NCBI RefSeq assembly: GCF_030247195.1
Contig: NC_080671.1
Coordinates: forward strand, 414,046,044 to 414,110,043
DNA length: 64,000 nt
Direction of reading: 5' to 3'
From: Topomyia yanbarensis
Lineage: Eukaryota > Arthropoda > Insecta > Diptera > Culicidae
In this document: in pieces, positions 34,880 to 48,020 of the stretch
How positions within the stretch are numbered: the first letter of the stretch is position 1
Layout of the letters: each line of letters begins with the position of its first letter
Made by a program: the position numbers and the translations under genes
The notes under the pieces: generated by a model
Seen by the model: only the letters and a program-made list of their open reading frames with translations
What the model was told of the DNA's origin: nothing
Databases searched by the model: none

Positions 34880-37800
34880 AAACATGTTTTCGGCATTTCA
34901 TTCCGCGGTGTTTTTGATTTTTCACATCATTTGCCATTTCCTCATCACCTGAATGACGTCAATAGATTGCATCTATTATTTGTGTTGTTAATTTTTAAAT
35001 AATCTTCAATTTTCATACTCTTCAAATTTAAGTTGATTTGCTACGTGTGTACATTGTTTTATTTAACCACGAATATAGTACCCCCAGATTATAAAAAACA
35101 TCGAGAAAAACTTTACTACCTGCTCAGCTGTTCGGAAATTACCGAACTGAATTGAGTCTGCAGATCTTTATGAAATATTGGGAAAACATTCTCAAGGAGT
35201 TGTATTTTCAGATAAAAAATTCAAATTTTTGAGAAATAAAAGAGTATGTACGTTCAATAAAATTAAATACCAAACTCGCTTCAATATAACGTAGCTAATC
35301 GTACACCACGCAAAAGCACAAGGTTCTCATAGTGTACGATTTTTTCCATCCGAGTTAACCAGCTTAGACATTACGTATTTGATACGAACATACATTTGTT
35401 ATTAGAAATGTGCGCTATACCGAATTTGAATAAAATGAATATATCTAATCAAATAAATAAAAAAAAACAAAAAAAATTACATCCTCATCTCTGCCCGTAA
35501 CCCCTTAATACGTCACCTCACCCAAGCTGCAATCACGGATTGTCGTCGATACCACCGGAGGTACTGAAAAAATGATAAGAATGTGGCTGATTTCCAGCGC
35601 AGGCCCTCGACCATAATATTTTCCTCCATTCCACATCTACTTTAACTTAATAATTTACGACGCAAACTTTCGCTTACACTCATTATACTGTTTTATTCAA
35701 CTGCGAGATGGCTAGTAAATTGTGTGTTATGAATACGGCCCACAAAAAGTTGCTAGCAGAGATAACCTAGCCCTTACGTCAGGCATTGGTACGGCGCGCC
35801 GCGCTCTTCGTAAGGCTGTCCGCCTTTGTTCTACAGAATAAACAGCCAAACTTTAGTGTAACGAGGTAGATTTGAGTCTGGTATAAGGTTGTAATTTTAA
35901 AGCAGTTGGTCGTTGGGATATATTACGATTCAACTTTTGGTCTCTCTGTCAACCTTGAATGCATTTTACAGCTCTAGCTCTGGATGAACTTTCATTTTCA
36001 GACCCTAATATTTGTCAATAATGGGCTAAGAGCAGAGTCAATATTCAGAAATTGAAATTGAATTTCCCTGCCGACCGTCCTACTCTAATCATCTGCAGTC
36101 AATCGGTCGGTCAGTTGGCAGCCAAACTGAGTACTTCTGGCAAGGTCAATTGATCGGATTCAATCCTTTCTCCTATTCCATACTACGTCCGAACTGCGTA
36201 TATGAACGTAATTCTATGCTGCTGCTTCAGGAAAATACTGTATGTACGACTAAAGGGAACAGCTTATTTTCCTGCTAACAGCTTTTACCAATTCCCAGAT
36301 GGTATTAGTTACAGATATTGAGTGGATTTCAGCATCGATTGTAATGGGTTATGCGTATGTATGCCTCAAATAGGATTCCGAATCTGTTCATGATGTGGAA
36401 CATGCTTGCTTATGTTGAGTAAGCTGTTATAATCGATTAGTATTGAGATTTGGTTGGTTCTCGAAAGGGAGTGATTGAATGGATAACATTTACCAGCACT
36501 GAAAATTTCAAATTAGGCATGAAAACAAACTATGTCTTAAAATATTCTGTAACATTTAAAGTAAAACAGCTTACTATTTTATATTTCTTTTAAAAGAAAT
36601 GGATTCCTTACAACTTCGAAAACGTTCTCCGAAGCCCACAGGGCCGTGTCTCATACGCCAATTTGTGTATGTTTGTTGTGAATATGTGTTGAATATTATC
36701 TTGTACTAAAATGACAGAAATAAACAAAAATATCTATAAGCTCACTATTATAAGAAAAAATAGGATTGACCTCAATATTCTCCAATTTCAATATCCTTCA
36801 TAATACTAGAGATCCTTATTCCCAGTGCGACTCTACCGAAACATAAACATAAACGTCTTCAAAAACAAAATAAAACACATTAGAAATAAACTAATCACCT
36901 ATTGATGAGTACGATAATGATAACAAATGCACTGCCATCATTGTTTTTCCACCAAACTAAACTGGTTGTATAAACAAAACTACCACACTGTAGCCAATTG
37001 GGAGTACGACCATTAATTTCAGCCACCTGCCTGCTACTCAATAACCTCCCATATCCACACACTGTCATCCATACGAGTGACAAACAAACAAATGACAATA
37101 AATATAAAGATCTAATAAAAACAAAAATAAATTTAAATTGATGGTGTATGCAACCTTACGTAAACACATCCGAACCATTACCAGTCGTATTTTTACGAGT
37201 TCTCCGATGATGGACCATGTACTACCAACCGGAATAACACACTGTGTACACTGCCGGTAAGTGAAACCGTGAAATTATTTTCCGATTCCGAGGTGAAATG
37301 TGTGTTGACAAAACGCGAAAAGCAATTTGCAGTAGTTTGGTAGTATTTTTTTCCTTCCTTCTTTCATTCATCCGAACCAATTTATCGTTATTGTCATAGC
37401 CATGTGACATGTCGGACAAATTTTTGCTGTACAGCAAGCGAATTCCGAACCACGACACAATCAGACGGCAGTTTATCACTCCTTGATCGGATGTTGTGGG
37501 CTGTGTATGAACTCGACTTCATTCGAAACGACAGTTACAAAATGCAGAGAATTCCTTTTTGCGAAGCGTTATACAATTCGACTGGCTATTTTAATCTGCT
37601 TCCGATGATGGCGCCAAAAACGTCTGCTAGCAATCGAGCAACGCGACAAAGTTGGCGCAAAAAGGCGGGATCGATATCAACGACACCGCCTGTCGGCAGC
37701 CGTAAAAGAACTCGTTACAAAAAAGCTCAAATTTAAGACCACCCCGTGCTTATCTATCACCCTCGCGGACCAAATTGTTTCGCAAGTGTTCTCTGCACCT

Positions 37801-38620
37801 TCATAAAACACCAACCATAAATTGAGTTGAGCCCCCCGTTTCTTCGTCATCGCGTAACGTAAAGTCAAGTCAGTTTTTTTGTTTCACCTTCTCTGTGTAC
37901 ACTTTCCACTGCAGTTTGGCTCCATAAAAACCTCATCTACAACTACTTAGTTAGTACCTACTCACTCCAGGCGATTTCGTTCGTTCACTCTGCAGTCGGT
38001 AAACAACAACCTGCAACAGTTTGATAAAATTTATTCCGTCACCGTTGGAATTATCAACAAACATGAATTTTGTGTACCTAGCTAGCATACTTTGAGCGGG
38101 ACTTTTTCGTTGCAAACGGCAGACCGCGGTAGCAACGCGTGCTACATAGGTACTTTGAGGCGATCGTTGGCAATGATGGACTATTTTGCGGTTCAGGAAA
38201 AATAGATTCGAATATGTTTTGCCTGTAATCTAAAGTCGTTTTTGCCTAATTAAAAATAGTAATAGGGCTATTGGCTAGTTTTCGCGGTGCAATGTTATAT
38301 ACGATTCATTATCTATTGGCAAGTAAAAGGGTGAATGAGTATTAGAATGATGATAAAAGGTCAAGTTTATTTAGATCTTAAACATATAAGAGTAAAATAC
38401 GTTAACACGACATATTTTAGACAATTTTTGCATGTTTCTGAAAAATATATGCTTCTAAAAAACCAGGTGCTAAAAAAATGAATCGTATTGGTCACGTGAC
38501 TCCATATTTGACTCAATTTAACAGAACGAATTATATGAGGGGATATAAGAAGATCCTGTTCAACATATTGATCGATTCAGTTAGATGTATTTATGCGGAC
38601 ACTTCGAATCTGATACACTA
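34880..38620. other. no gene recognised over 3.7 kb
   Basis: Unique-looking sequence of mixed composition. Short open stretches at 36895-37098, 37222-37479 and 37404-37736 (the last ending in a basic Arg/Lys tail) match nothing I know. No tandem array or obvious inverted repeat was seen. This is the longest stretch in the window not visibly made of repeats, and the likeliest place for unrecognised host sequence. Confidence 0.4.
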
Positions 38621-38659
38621 CCCTAGTAACAATTCTGGTTTTATGATAGTTTTATAGTC

Positions 38660-38990
38660 ACTCATAAAACTTAGATTGCTTACCAATGGTTGTCATTCGA
38701 GATTGCCAGATATAGCGCAGGGAAGCTACTTGGGACCGTTGGTGTTTCTGCTTTGCTTCAATGACGTGTATTTAGTGCTGAAAACTCCTAATCTCATAAT
38801 AATTCGTCTCATTTGCTCAATTCAGGATTTCCGATTTCTCCAACAACAGCATGAAACTTTCGCTAGTGGTGGTGTGCAAGAACTTTGCGTGTGTGTAAAT
38901 CCTAAAAAGCACGGTGATCGACCCACAGAACTTTTTTACTGCCGAAGCTCTGCCTGCCCGACCCAAGATCTTTGTAACTGCCGAAAACCC
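38660..38990 (+). pseudogene. non-LTR reverse transcriptase fragment
   Basis: Reads DIAQGSYLGPLVFLLCFNDV, then LKTPN, FRFLQQQHETFA and CVNPKKH. This matches the RT palm region of CR1/Jockey-like LINEs (GVPQGS.LGPL.F.LF.ND, then FADD, then FLQQ and C.NP.KC). The catalytic FADD segment is replaced by unrelated residues (IIIRLICSIQ), so the copy is dead. It is preceded by a MITE-like start (CCTAGTAACAAT) at 38622. Confidence 0.6.
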
Positions 38991-39169
38991 GTGGAGAAAG
39001 CACAGTCGATTGATAGGTAACGGGAGGAGGCAGTCCCCTTTCGACTGTCCTGGTTTTTTACTCACCTCATATGGTCACCCTACTTATACCAAAGACAAAT
39101 AATACTTAAACATACATGATTTTTACATTTTTGTACAAAGGGTGCACGACGTTTGGCATACGTACGTTA

Positions 39170-39290
39170 TAGCGGCGTCGCTAGGGGGGTTTTGGGGGTT
39201 AACCCCCCCCCCCCCTCACCAAACCAAAATCAATTAATATCAAATAAAATACCATGTCAATATCAAATAAAATACCTGCATGAAAACATC
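39170..39290. repeat. G/C-run palindrome and short duplication
   Basis: GGGGGTTAACCCCC lies at about 39200-39215 within G and C runs, next to GCGTCGCTAGGG, a common transposon-end style. Directly after it, ATATCAAATAAAATACC occurs twice, 25 bp apart. Confidence 0.5.
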
Positions 39291-39294
39291 CACA

Positions 39295-39440
39295 TAGAAA
39301 TTGATGAAAAATGACGTTTTCCGTTGGCCTTTAGTAGGTCAGGATCAGTTTTTATCTTTTGTACTATCAATTATTTGAATAGCCACTAAGTAGGATTGGA
39401 AATGATGAACATTAAAAATATTGTCAAGTTAGTGAACAGA
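39295..39440. repeat. interspersed repeat shared with 54.47-54.61 kb
   Basis: ATGAAAAATGACGTTTTC, then CAGGATCAGTTT, then TTTTGTACTATCAATTAT are matched in order at 54470-54560 (ATGAAAAATGGCGTTTTC ...). Non-coding, family unknown. Confidence 0.6.
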
Positions 39441-39814
39441 CCTCACTCTTATTATCACTCCTTCCCGTAGCCCTTTCCGAGTTTCAAAAGGACTCGAAAG
39501 TATCGCTAATACTCATCACACATCACTCTATCTATTGTCGTTTGCTCGGAAATCCGTATTTGACAATTATTTGTCAATTTTCTCAACGAACTTCCCTGCT
39601 CACGGTGACTGGCGGCGACAAAGAATTTGGGAGAACACCTACAGCAATGCGATTGCTACTTTTGTGTTTCTGTTTCTGACTTTACCGTTATCCGGCCAGT
39701 GAGCAGTGAAGCAGAGTTTTTCCTATTAAGCCGTCTGGATACCGTTGTATACACCATTTTTATATATTACATTCTCATTCTTGTCTCCAATACCAGTCTG
39801 CACTGAGCAATAGA

Positions 39815-41858
39815 CTCGCGCAAAAATAATTTCCCCTGGCATTGGTTCATCTCAAGGTGAAATGGATGTCGAAACAAAATCGGTTCCCCGGCATAAGGTT
39901 TATCCATGCTCCTCCATCGGGCCTTATGTTATCCTCCTACGGGCTAAAGACAAAGAGTGTTTGAATCTATTGCAGATTTCTCGAGTTCTGATGGAACGAT
40001 ATTAGGCCGTGGTAGACCCCATGCTTCAGTCTGTGAACGAAAAGAGGGCTTATGCCAACTTAGACTCCTATCGGATGACTTTCGCCAGGTCTGCCCTACC
40101 TAACTACCTCCTCATTGACAAGATTCGTCTACCTGTTCGCCTTTATGGTCCGCGGGTCATGAACTGAACTAATGGCAAACAATTGGGACACGCAGCCTTC
40201 CAATGTAATAATAAGGTTCGTTGTGGGAAATGCGGTGGGAATCATGTGGATGATTCATGTGGAAGGGATGTCTCATGTGGAGGAAACCCACAAGATCTTC
40301 CGACATGTCCCACGTGTAAGCAGCATGAGGGGAACTTCTGGCTATGCCACCGATTTCTACGAATATCTACACTAACTTGTCTACTGACGAAGACTACTGT
40401 GATGAACCACAGAAGCGAACATTTTCTGCTGTGCCTAAAAGCAATTGAAATAGGAGGAACTTCTCCACCCATAAGCTTCGTTGTAAAGGCCAGAAGGTTT
40501 CTGTCTCTTTAGGGTCCTCCAAAAATAACTACTCGAGGAAGTACTGGTGCAAAACCAAAGCAAGTCGCTCTCGGTCTCAGAAATCTGACCTCAGAAAAGG
40601 AGTTCCCAGCACTTCCAGGAACATCAAAAATCCCAAATATTCCCAGATCTCAGCCAGAGAAAGAAACCAGCGCTGGCTTAATAAATTTCTCTGATATTGT
40701 GGACCGTATGCTTACAGCATTAAATATTTCTGATCCTCTTAAAAGCATCTTACTAAGCTTTCTCCCCAGAGTAAAAATATTTTCGATGTAGTTCACTGCA
40801 AAATAGGCCCACCTTTCAGCGATTGTGTCCTGCGATGCCTAATCGAACGAGGTCTTGGATCTGATCACTGTTCTACAGTGGAATTGCAGAAGCATTATTC
40901 CGAAAATCGATTCTTTTAAAATTTTAATAAATTGATTAATTGATTAATAATTTGAAGTGCGATACATTTACACTATGCGAAACATGGCTAACTCCAGACA
41001 TACACTTCAACTTCCACGATCTTAATATTATTCGCTTGGATCAAGAAGACTCTCACGAAGGAGTACTTTTTGCGATCAAAAAGTGCTATTCTTTCAAATG
41101 AATTGTCCTGTACTCGGCACCAGGCATTGAAGTTGTCACTTGCCAAACCACAATTAAAGGCAAAGGCATCTTTGCAATGCTTCCACCTACATCCGCCCTA
41201 GAACCTCAGTTGGCCACCGACGGATATTGCGAAACTCCCCTCGCCCCCCCCCCCCACCGTACCGAGGCTAGTTTTAGGTGATATTAACTCCAACGATATG
41301 GCATGGGATTGTCTTGATAACGATAATTGATCTATCTCACTCCATAAGCTTTGTGACAACTTCAGGATGACCACTTTGAACACGGTTGAAATGACACGGA
41401 TCCCTACTCTTCCAGCGGCTTCCGAGCACCCTCTACTGGAGATCGCTGCTGTTAGATTACATGTTTTCGCTGCTGTTAGAATCAATGTTTCGTGTAACCT
41501 GCAACGAAGTATTAATTGGAAGTGCCACGCGTCTGCGATATCCGGCAAAATCCAGTCCACACAAGAGCTTTCTCTGGGGGAAGAACGCAGGTTCCTGGCT
41601 GGCTTGATTCTCGATTTCGCGATTCAACCTCAGACTAAAAAACTTACCTGACGCGAACTCTCGCAGGCGTGTCCGAACCCATGAACGATGGGTTACCCGC
41701 TAGATATCGATAGTACGCGATGCTAGAAACGCGAATGAAGAGTTTGATGAAAGCTAATAAACGCAGCTACTAGCGCCGGTTTGTTGACGGCTTAACGAGA
41801 GAAACATTGATGAGCACTCTTTGGGGCACGGTCCGGCGCTTACAAAACCGAAACAGTA
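39815..41858 (+). pseudogene. Jockey-clade retrotransposon relic, copy 2: ORF1 and endonuclease part
   Basis: Collinear with 19180-21130. ORF1 remains include an LNLLQISRVLMERY stretch, SYRMTFARSALPNYLLIDKI, RLPVRLYGPRVMN, and the knuckles KQLGHAAFQCNNKVRCGKCG with NHVDDSC (40170-40260); the first knuckle Cys is lost to a stop and a Gly. Endonuclease remains run from about 40850 to 41300 (LIERGLGSDHC and others) and include a C-run near 41247. The linker ends with SLGHGP near 41830. It is broken at 41858 by a TA-flanked element and continues at 42666. Multiple stops: dead. Confidence 0.7.
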
Positions 41859-42663
41859 GGGGAGTCCGGGCCTGCTTGGTTGAGTTTTGCTTTCGGAATT
41901 TATGTACTCATTCTGGTTAGACCTTTTGATTAACGGTTTGTGATGTCATGAAGATACAACCCTTGAGCCCATATGTGAATTTTTTCATTCATGTGAAACA
42001 TTGGTAGACCAACCCCAGGGCTGATGTAGGTTAACCGAGATTGGTAAAATAAGTGAAAAACATCATATGCATCAGTGGAAAATGCATATTAATTTAAAAA
42101 CATCATTTTTCAACATGTAAGTACAAAAAAATCTACTCTTCACTTTTTAGTCCTTTTTGACCTTTTTAACGTAGTTCCGGCAGCTTTATTGAACTTTTTT
42201 ACAACTCTCGCTGCTTTCTTTTCCTCCGCCAGTGTACACTTACGTTTGCTTTCAATTTTCTCCTCCTCCTGCCGCTTTTATTGGGTAATTGATCAAAATT
42301 TGAGTCGATCGGCGTTTACTACCTTAGTGGTAATTTACAACTCGGCCAATAAGCCCCGCATCACATTCGGCCAACCTACTGCAAAGCATATTCTCGAGAA
42401 CAATCAAGATTTTCAAAAACAAAAGTAATGTTACATTGATAACCGTTTTATCATTTTGTTGGGTTTTGAGTACCCTTTCCAGCGGTACCGCGTCGCGTTA
42501 TTGGAAATCGGATGTAAATTGATTCGCGCCACTCATATTACTTTACAGAAACAGATATTTACTCACCAGCCCTAGGAAATAGCACAAACGTACTGCGGTA
42601 CAAACGTCAACTCAAAACACCTGAAAATACGTTGATATATGGGCGATCAGTCCTGGTCTCCCC
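41859..42663 (-). mobile_element. 805-bp TA-flanked pogo-like deletion derivative
   Basis: Inserted in the Jockey linker, with TA at 41857-41858 and 42664-42665. The ends GGGGAGTCCGGGCCTG and (reverse complement) GGGGAGACCAGGACTG are inverted. On the minus strand, 42130-42260 encodes RQEEEKIESKRKCTLAEEKK followed by a basic tail and stop, like the C-terminus of pogo transposases. The rest of the transposase is missing. Comparison with the uninterrupted copy at 21010-21040 supports the insertion point. Confidence 0.65.
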
Positions 42664-42665
42664 TA

Positions 42666-43478
42666 CTAACAAGAGCGTGAAATATTCACGAGAGCGTGAA
42701 ATATATTTATTTGGATATTCGATTTCGCCGAGAAGGCTTGTCCGGATCCAGTCCCGGTACAAAAGATCTACCGACCCGTGTCCCCTCACGATAACGCGAA
42801 CGAAACACCGATTTCGATGGTGGAGTTCTCACTTGCTCTCTTTTCATGTAGCAATAAAGCCCCAGGGCCAGACAGAATAAACTTTACTCTTTAAAGAATC
42901 TGCCAGACTCTTCCAAGAGTGGCTTGCTGAATTTATTTAATAAGTTTCTTGAGAGTACCATTGTCCCTCATGATTGGAGGAAAGTGAAGCTCATCGTCAT
43001 CCCAAAAACAGGAAAACCAGCCTCCAACCACAAATCGTATCGACCGATTGCAATGCTGTCCTGTATCCGAAAGTAGTTTGAATCAGTTTCCATCGAAATT
43101 CTTTCTGAGAATCTGCTCCAGCATGGCTTTCACCAACTTTTTGCTACACTTGTTGCCTGAAAAACCCCTTCAATTTTTTGCATTGTGATCTATCGACATC
43201 AAGAATTAGATACATGGCACAAGGCTCATGTCTTAACCCCCTTCGAATGTCTTGTCAATTCCTGCACGCTACGATAGCTTGCAGATGACGGTGTGATCTC
43301 GATTACAAATCCCAAAGCTGTCGATTTGAAAGGAGCATTGCAAAAAACCTTGGACAATTTGTCTGCTTAGGCCCTCAAGCTGGGTATCGAATTCTGCACG
43401 GAGAAAACTGAGCTAGTCGTATTTTCAAGGAAGTGTGAACCAGCGTTACTACAGCTTCAATTAACCGTTGTTTGTCCG
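42666..43478 (+). pseudogene. Jockey relic copy 2: reverse transcriptase part
   Basis: Continues the element: KAPGPDRINFTL, LLNLFNKFLESTIVPHDWRK, VKLIVIPKTGKPASNHKSYR, PIAMLSCIRK (RT fingers), then QHGFHQL, a decayed middle, LADDGVI (the catalytic F/YADD as LADD), and LGIEFCTEKTELVVFSRKCE. Stops and frameshifts occur throughout. It is cut at 43478 within the codons after LLQLQL by the hAT-like element, and the C-terminus appears at 50800. Confidence 0.75.
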
Positions 43479-43905
43479 CAGGCCCGACGAGAGGGGGGGT
43501 CAGGGGGGGCAACTACCCTGGGGCCCGGGTCTGTTTTGGGGGCCCGCATTTTTAATTGAATAAAATTTATTTTAATTTAATTGTTGAAGTTTATTGTTTC
43601 TGTCGACACTGCAAATATATTATATAACTACGTTCCAATCGTTCCAATGGTTTTCTGAAGTACGTGAACGTAACCCAATTAGATTCATTTAACAGTGCAA
43701 TTGAACCATTCTGGTTTCATTTATCGCAAGTGTTTATCAAAGTGTACAGTATGAAGTTGTATACAATTTATCATATTCTTAGCTAACTGTTACTAATAAA
43801 AGTTGGATATTTTCGGAATGGGGTTGACGAGTAAATGACGAAAATCTATGAATGAAGCGATTTTGAAAACCAAGATGGCGAATTCCAGTTAAGACATATC
43901 TATAA

Positions 43906-44207
43906 GGGATCATCCATAAATGACGTAGCATTATATGGGGGAGGGGGAGTATTGTATTTTGTGATGATGTGTGACGACAGGGAGGTAGTGGGTCATGTCA
44001 TGCGACGTAGCTTTTTTAAAGGGGAATAACTAACATCGTTTCTTATTTTTTTTAAATTTTACGTTGACAAGGGGGGGGGTGGCTAATTACCGTCAAGCTA
44101 CGTAATTACCAGGCGGTGGTACTTAGAGGTTTGTGACGAAATGCTACGATGGGGGAGGGGGTGTTAAAAGTCACTCAAAAAATGCTACGTCATTTATGGA
44201 TCGTCCC
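43906..44207. mobile_element. 302-bp Harbinger-like MITE
   Basis: TAA duplications at 43903-43905 and 44208-44210. TIRs GGGATCATCCATAAATGACG and GGGACGATCCATAAATGACG continue with TAGCA. A 3-bp TAA target suits PIF/Harbinger. The interior carries G-runs and repeated GCTACG motifs. No coding sequence. Confidence 0.85.
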
Positions 44208-44309
44208 TAACCTAAAATATTTACATTTTCGAAAAAAGATAACAATAGTATAGTTATAGGTATATTGATTTGTGATGCGGATGATATGATTATAGAAAAC
44301 TTTTCTCAA

Positions 44310-44656
44310 CCAGAAGACGCTATATTGGGCTTCAAAAGGGCATCGCTCATCTATTCGTCAAACCAGTCATAGTTTATACAGATATTGTTCGAAATAACTC
44401 CAAAGTACCATTTCTATCATCTACTCGTCAAGCCCATTTCAAAAATTCCCAAATTGTTGGGGTTATCGAGATTATTGTTCAATCGGAAGTCTCCATCCTG
44501 GATTTCAAAAGGTATTAAATTTCCATTTTCATCATGTACTTGTCAAGCCCGTTCCGGAAATACCCATATTGTTAGGGTAATCGATAATGTTACTCAACCA
44601 ACGAATTTTAATAAGAATGTGAAGTGAACTTTTTCTACGATCTAAATCCCAAAAAC
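44310..44656 (+). repeat. interspersed repeat with ~125-bp tandem units (copy of 11036 family), left part
   Basis: GTCAAGCCC ... AAATTCCCAAATTGTTGG and GTCAAGCCC ... AAATACCCATATTGTTAG are tandem-related units. The last one matches 11036-11110. It is interrupted at 44656 by family X and resumes at 47253. Confidence 0.65.
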
Positions 44657-47252
44657 CTATTTTAATCCACCTAGCGGTGCAATTGTGCCTTTCTCAATCA
44701 TGAATCACGAGAATGTGTGCGTTGTTTATATTCATTAAAAACTTTTAAATGCATATATTACATTTTATTATTATACATCACATGACAACTATATACAGGA
44801 AAATAAATCATTATTCGAGTTCTAAAATTTTGAAAAAGAAAAAACAGCCACGGTAATATTGAACTGAAAAAAGGTGCGAAATCGGCAAAGTCCCAAAAAG
44901 TCGATTTTTATAAAAAAAAATTTTCGAGATAACATAAAATCTCGACGTTTCATGCATTTTAAAGATGTTTGGCATCAAAAATACGAATTCGATTTCTGAA
45001 ATTTCATGGGGTCCCCCCTTTGAAAAAAAAATTGAGTTCCGGCTTATATGGGAATTTCATATGTGACCGGACGATTTAGTCTATATTTCCAGAACCATAC
45101 AAGCGATCCGTGCGAAATTTTACAGACATCTGTGGGGATAATATAGCTATCATTTGGGACTAAGTTTGTGAAAATCGGCCCAACCATTTCCAGGAAACTG
45201 ATGTGAGTTCGTAAATTTTGAAAGATGGCCGCTTTTCCCGGGTACTTCCGGAACCGTCTATGGTGGTCAATGTAGTCAACGAAAGTTTGGTTGGCCGTCG
45301 GTGACCTAGAACAGCAAATTTAAGTTGGTTGAGAGACATTTTAGCGAAATTTTTACCTTTTTTGCTTTCATCGGAGTATCGGTTTGAATCACAATTTGCT
45401 ATGCGATCGCACGCCACAACCTGTAACTCCGGAACCGGAAGTCGGATCGAGATGAAATTAAATAGCCATTTACGGGGACGCAATACCTTTCATTTGAGGA
45501 TAAGTTTAGTCGAATCGGTCTAGCCATCTCCGAGAAACCGATGTTATTCTGAATTTAGATACTTCCGCCGGGGCTTCCGGAACCGAGGATGGTGGCCAAT
45601 GTGGCCAAATAGACTTTGAATGGATGTTAGTGACCTAATACTACAAATCGAAGCAGTTGTAGTCATATTTTGGAAAAAAATTCACCTTTATACAGTCATT
45701 GCAGAATTTATAAAAATCGACATTTTCTGCGTGTTCGTACTTATCACCCTGTAATTCCGGAACCGGAAGTCGGATCCATTAGAAATTCAATAGCAGCCTA
45801 TGGGAACGTTGCACCTTTCATTTGAGACTAAGTTTGTCAAAATCGGTTCAGCCATCTCTGAGAAAAATGAGTGACATTTTTGGTCACATACACACACATA
45901 CACACACACATACATACACACATACATACATACACACACACAGACATTTGCCGAACTCGACGAACTGAATCGAATGGTATATGTCACTCGGCCCTCCGGG
46001 CCTCCGTTAAAAAGTCGGTTTTCAGAGCAATTGCAATACCTTTCTATTGAGAAAGGCAAAAAGGTGCGAAATCGGCAAAGTCCCAAAAAGTCGATTTTTA
46101 TAAAAAAAAATTTCGAGATAACATAAAATCTCGACGCTTCATGCATTTTAAAGATGTTTGGCATCAAAAATACGAATTCGATTTCTGAAATTTCATGAGG
46201 TTCCCCCTTTGAAAAAAAATTTGACTTCCGGCTTATATGGGAATTTCATATGTGACCGGACGGTTTAGTCTATATTTCCAGAACCATACAAGCGATCCGT
46301 ACGAAATTTTATAGACATCTATGGGGATATTATAGCTATCATTTGGGACTAAGTTTGTGAAAATTGGCCCAACCATTTCCGGGAAACTGATGTGAGTTCG
46401 TAAATTTTGAAAGATGGCCGCTTTTCCCGGGCACTTCCGGAACCGTCTATGGTGGTTAATGTAGTCAACGAAAGTTTGGTTGGCCGTCGGTGACCTAGAA
46501 CAGCAAATTTAAGTTGTTTGAGAGACATTTTAGCGAAATTTTTACCTTTTTTGCTTTCATCGGAGTATCGGTTTGAATCACAATTTGCTATGTGATCGCA
46601 CGCCACAACCTGTAACTCCGGAACCGGAAGTCGGATCGGGATGAAATTAAATATCCATTTACGGGGACGCAATACCTTTCATTTGAGGCCAAGTTTAGTC
46701 GAATCGGTCTAGCCATCTCCGAGAAACCGATGTGACTGTTATTCTGAATTTAGATACTTCCGCCGGGGCTTCCGAAACCGAGGATGGTGGCCAATGTGGC
46801 CAAATAGACTTTGAATGGATGTTAGTGACCTAATACTACAAATCGAAGCAGTTGTGGTCATATTTTGGAAATTTTTTCACCTTTATACATTCATTACAGA
46901 ATTTATTAAAATCGACATTTTCTGCGTGTTCGTACTTATCACCCTGTAATTCCGGAACCGGAAGTCGGATCCATTAGAAATTCAATAGCAGCCTATGGGA
47001 ACGTTGCACCTTTCATTTGAGACTAAGTTTGTCAAAATCGGTTCAGCCATCTCTGAGAAAAATGAGTGACATTTTTGGTCACATACACACACACATACAC
47101 ACACACATACATACATACACACATACATACACACACAGACATTTGCCGAACTCGACGAACTGAATCGAATGGTATAAGTCACTCGGCCCTCCGGGCCTCC
47201 GTTAAAAAGTCGGTTTTCAGAGCAATTGCAATACCTTTCTATTGAGAAAGGC
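44657..47252 (+). mobile_element. repeat family X, copy 2, with two ~1.19-kb tandem units
   Basis: Starts with the family end CTATTTTAATCCACCTAGCG and GTGCAATTGTGCCTTTCTCA. Two tandem units follow, from 44869 and 46059 (offset 1,190), about 95% alike by eye, each closing with (CA)n/(CATA)n tracts and GGCCCTCCGGGCC before CTATTGAGAAAGGC. Flanked by AAAAAC at 44651-44656 and 47253-47258, a possible but low-complexity duplication. Minus-strand frames of 90-126 codons repeat in both units but have no known motif and end in Cys/Val runs encoded by the microsatellite. Confidence 0.8.
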
Positions 47253-47325
47253 AAAAACGAACTAATTCAATTTACGAACCTTTGGCTTGGTTCGTAAATG
47301 GAGGTTCTAGTGTACACATTTGATG
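47253..47325 (+). repeat. right part of the interrupted 11036-family repeat
   Basis: AATTCAATTTACGAAC ... GGTTCGTAAATGG ... CTAGTGTA continues the repeat broken at 44656. The uninterrupted version is at 11170-11230. Confidence 0.75.
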
Positions 47326-48020
47326 CAGAAAAATGTGGGAATTTAACTAGATACTTATTTTACCCATTAGTTTCCACCAAAAGTCGAAACTCTTTCTCTC
47401 ACAACTCTCTGTCTCAGTCTTTCTAACAGCAGACTTCGCTGTTGGATCACAGTCATCGCATTCGGAATGTTTTCTCTCTGAATGTCAGCGCAAATGTAAC
47501 ATGATTCCAAAACCGATTTTACTTTGTTCAGAAACCAATAAAGAAAATTCGTTCAGGTCATAGTGACAACTGCAATAGCTGCATCCAGTTCCTCAAAATC
47601 AACAAGAAGCAAGGTAGCATCAGTGGTGCAAAATTTCACATTCAGTTGCCTATTTCTGAATAATTTGCTGAATTCAACATTCAGTTTCAATGCTTCCCTC
47701 ATTAATTCACTGCCAAACTGACCAAAGCATTCATTTGTTATTATGTGGACAGTTTGAAGACAGTTCTTTTACATTTTCGAGCATAACTGAACTGCATAAT
47801 CTATATCTGGTGCACTTTTGCTTGATGATCTCAGAGCTAGTATAGAAACAAAATTCAGTTTGCTCCTGAAACCGAATATATGCGTTGTACCGAAAAAGCG
47901 AAGGACGAGGGAAACAAACAAACCTTCGATTCATCGCGGCGGACATGAATTGAATTTTGTTTCTCTTTCAAGCTCACAAAGGGATGTCAATTTTTCTACG
48001 CTCGGATTCTGGGCAGCATT

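Noticed and set aside
37404..37736. 110-codon open frame with a basic tail
   Set aside because: Nothing recognisable; overlaps an antisense frame of similar size; left as unsupported.
45160..47254. Conserved minus-strand frames of 90-126 codons repeated in two units
   Set aside because: They recur because the DNA is tandemly duplicated, end in microsatellite-encoded Cys/Val runs, and have no motif or start conservation that I could see.
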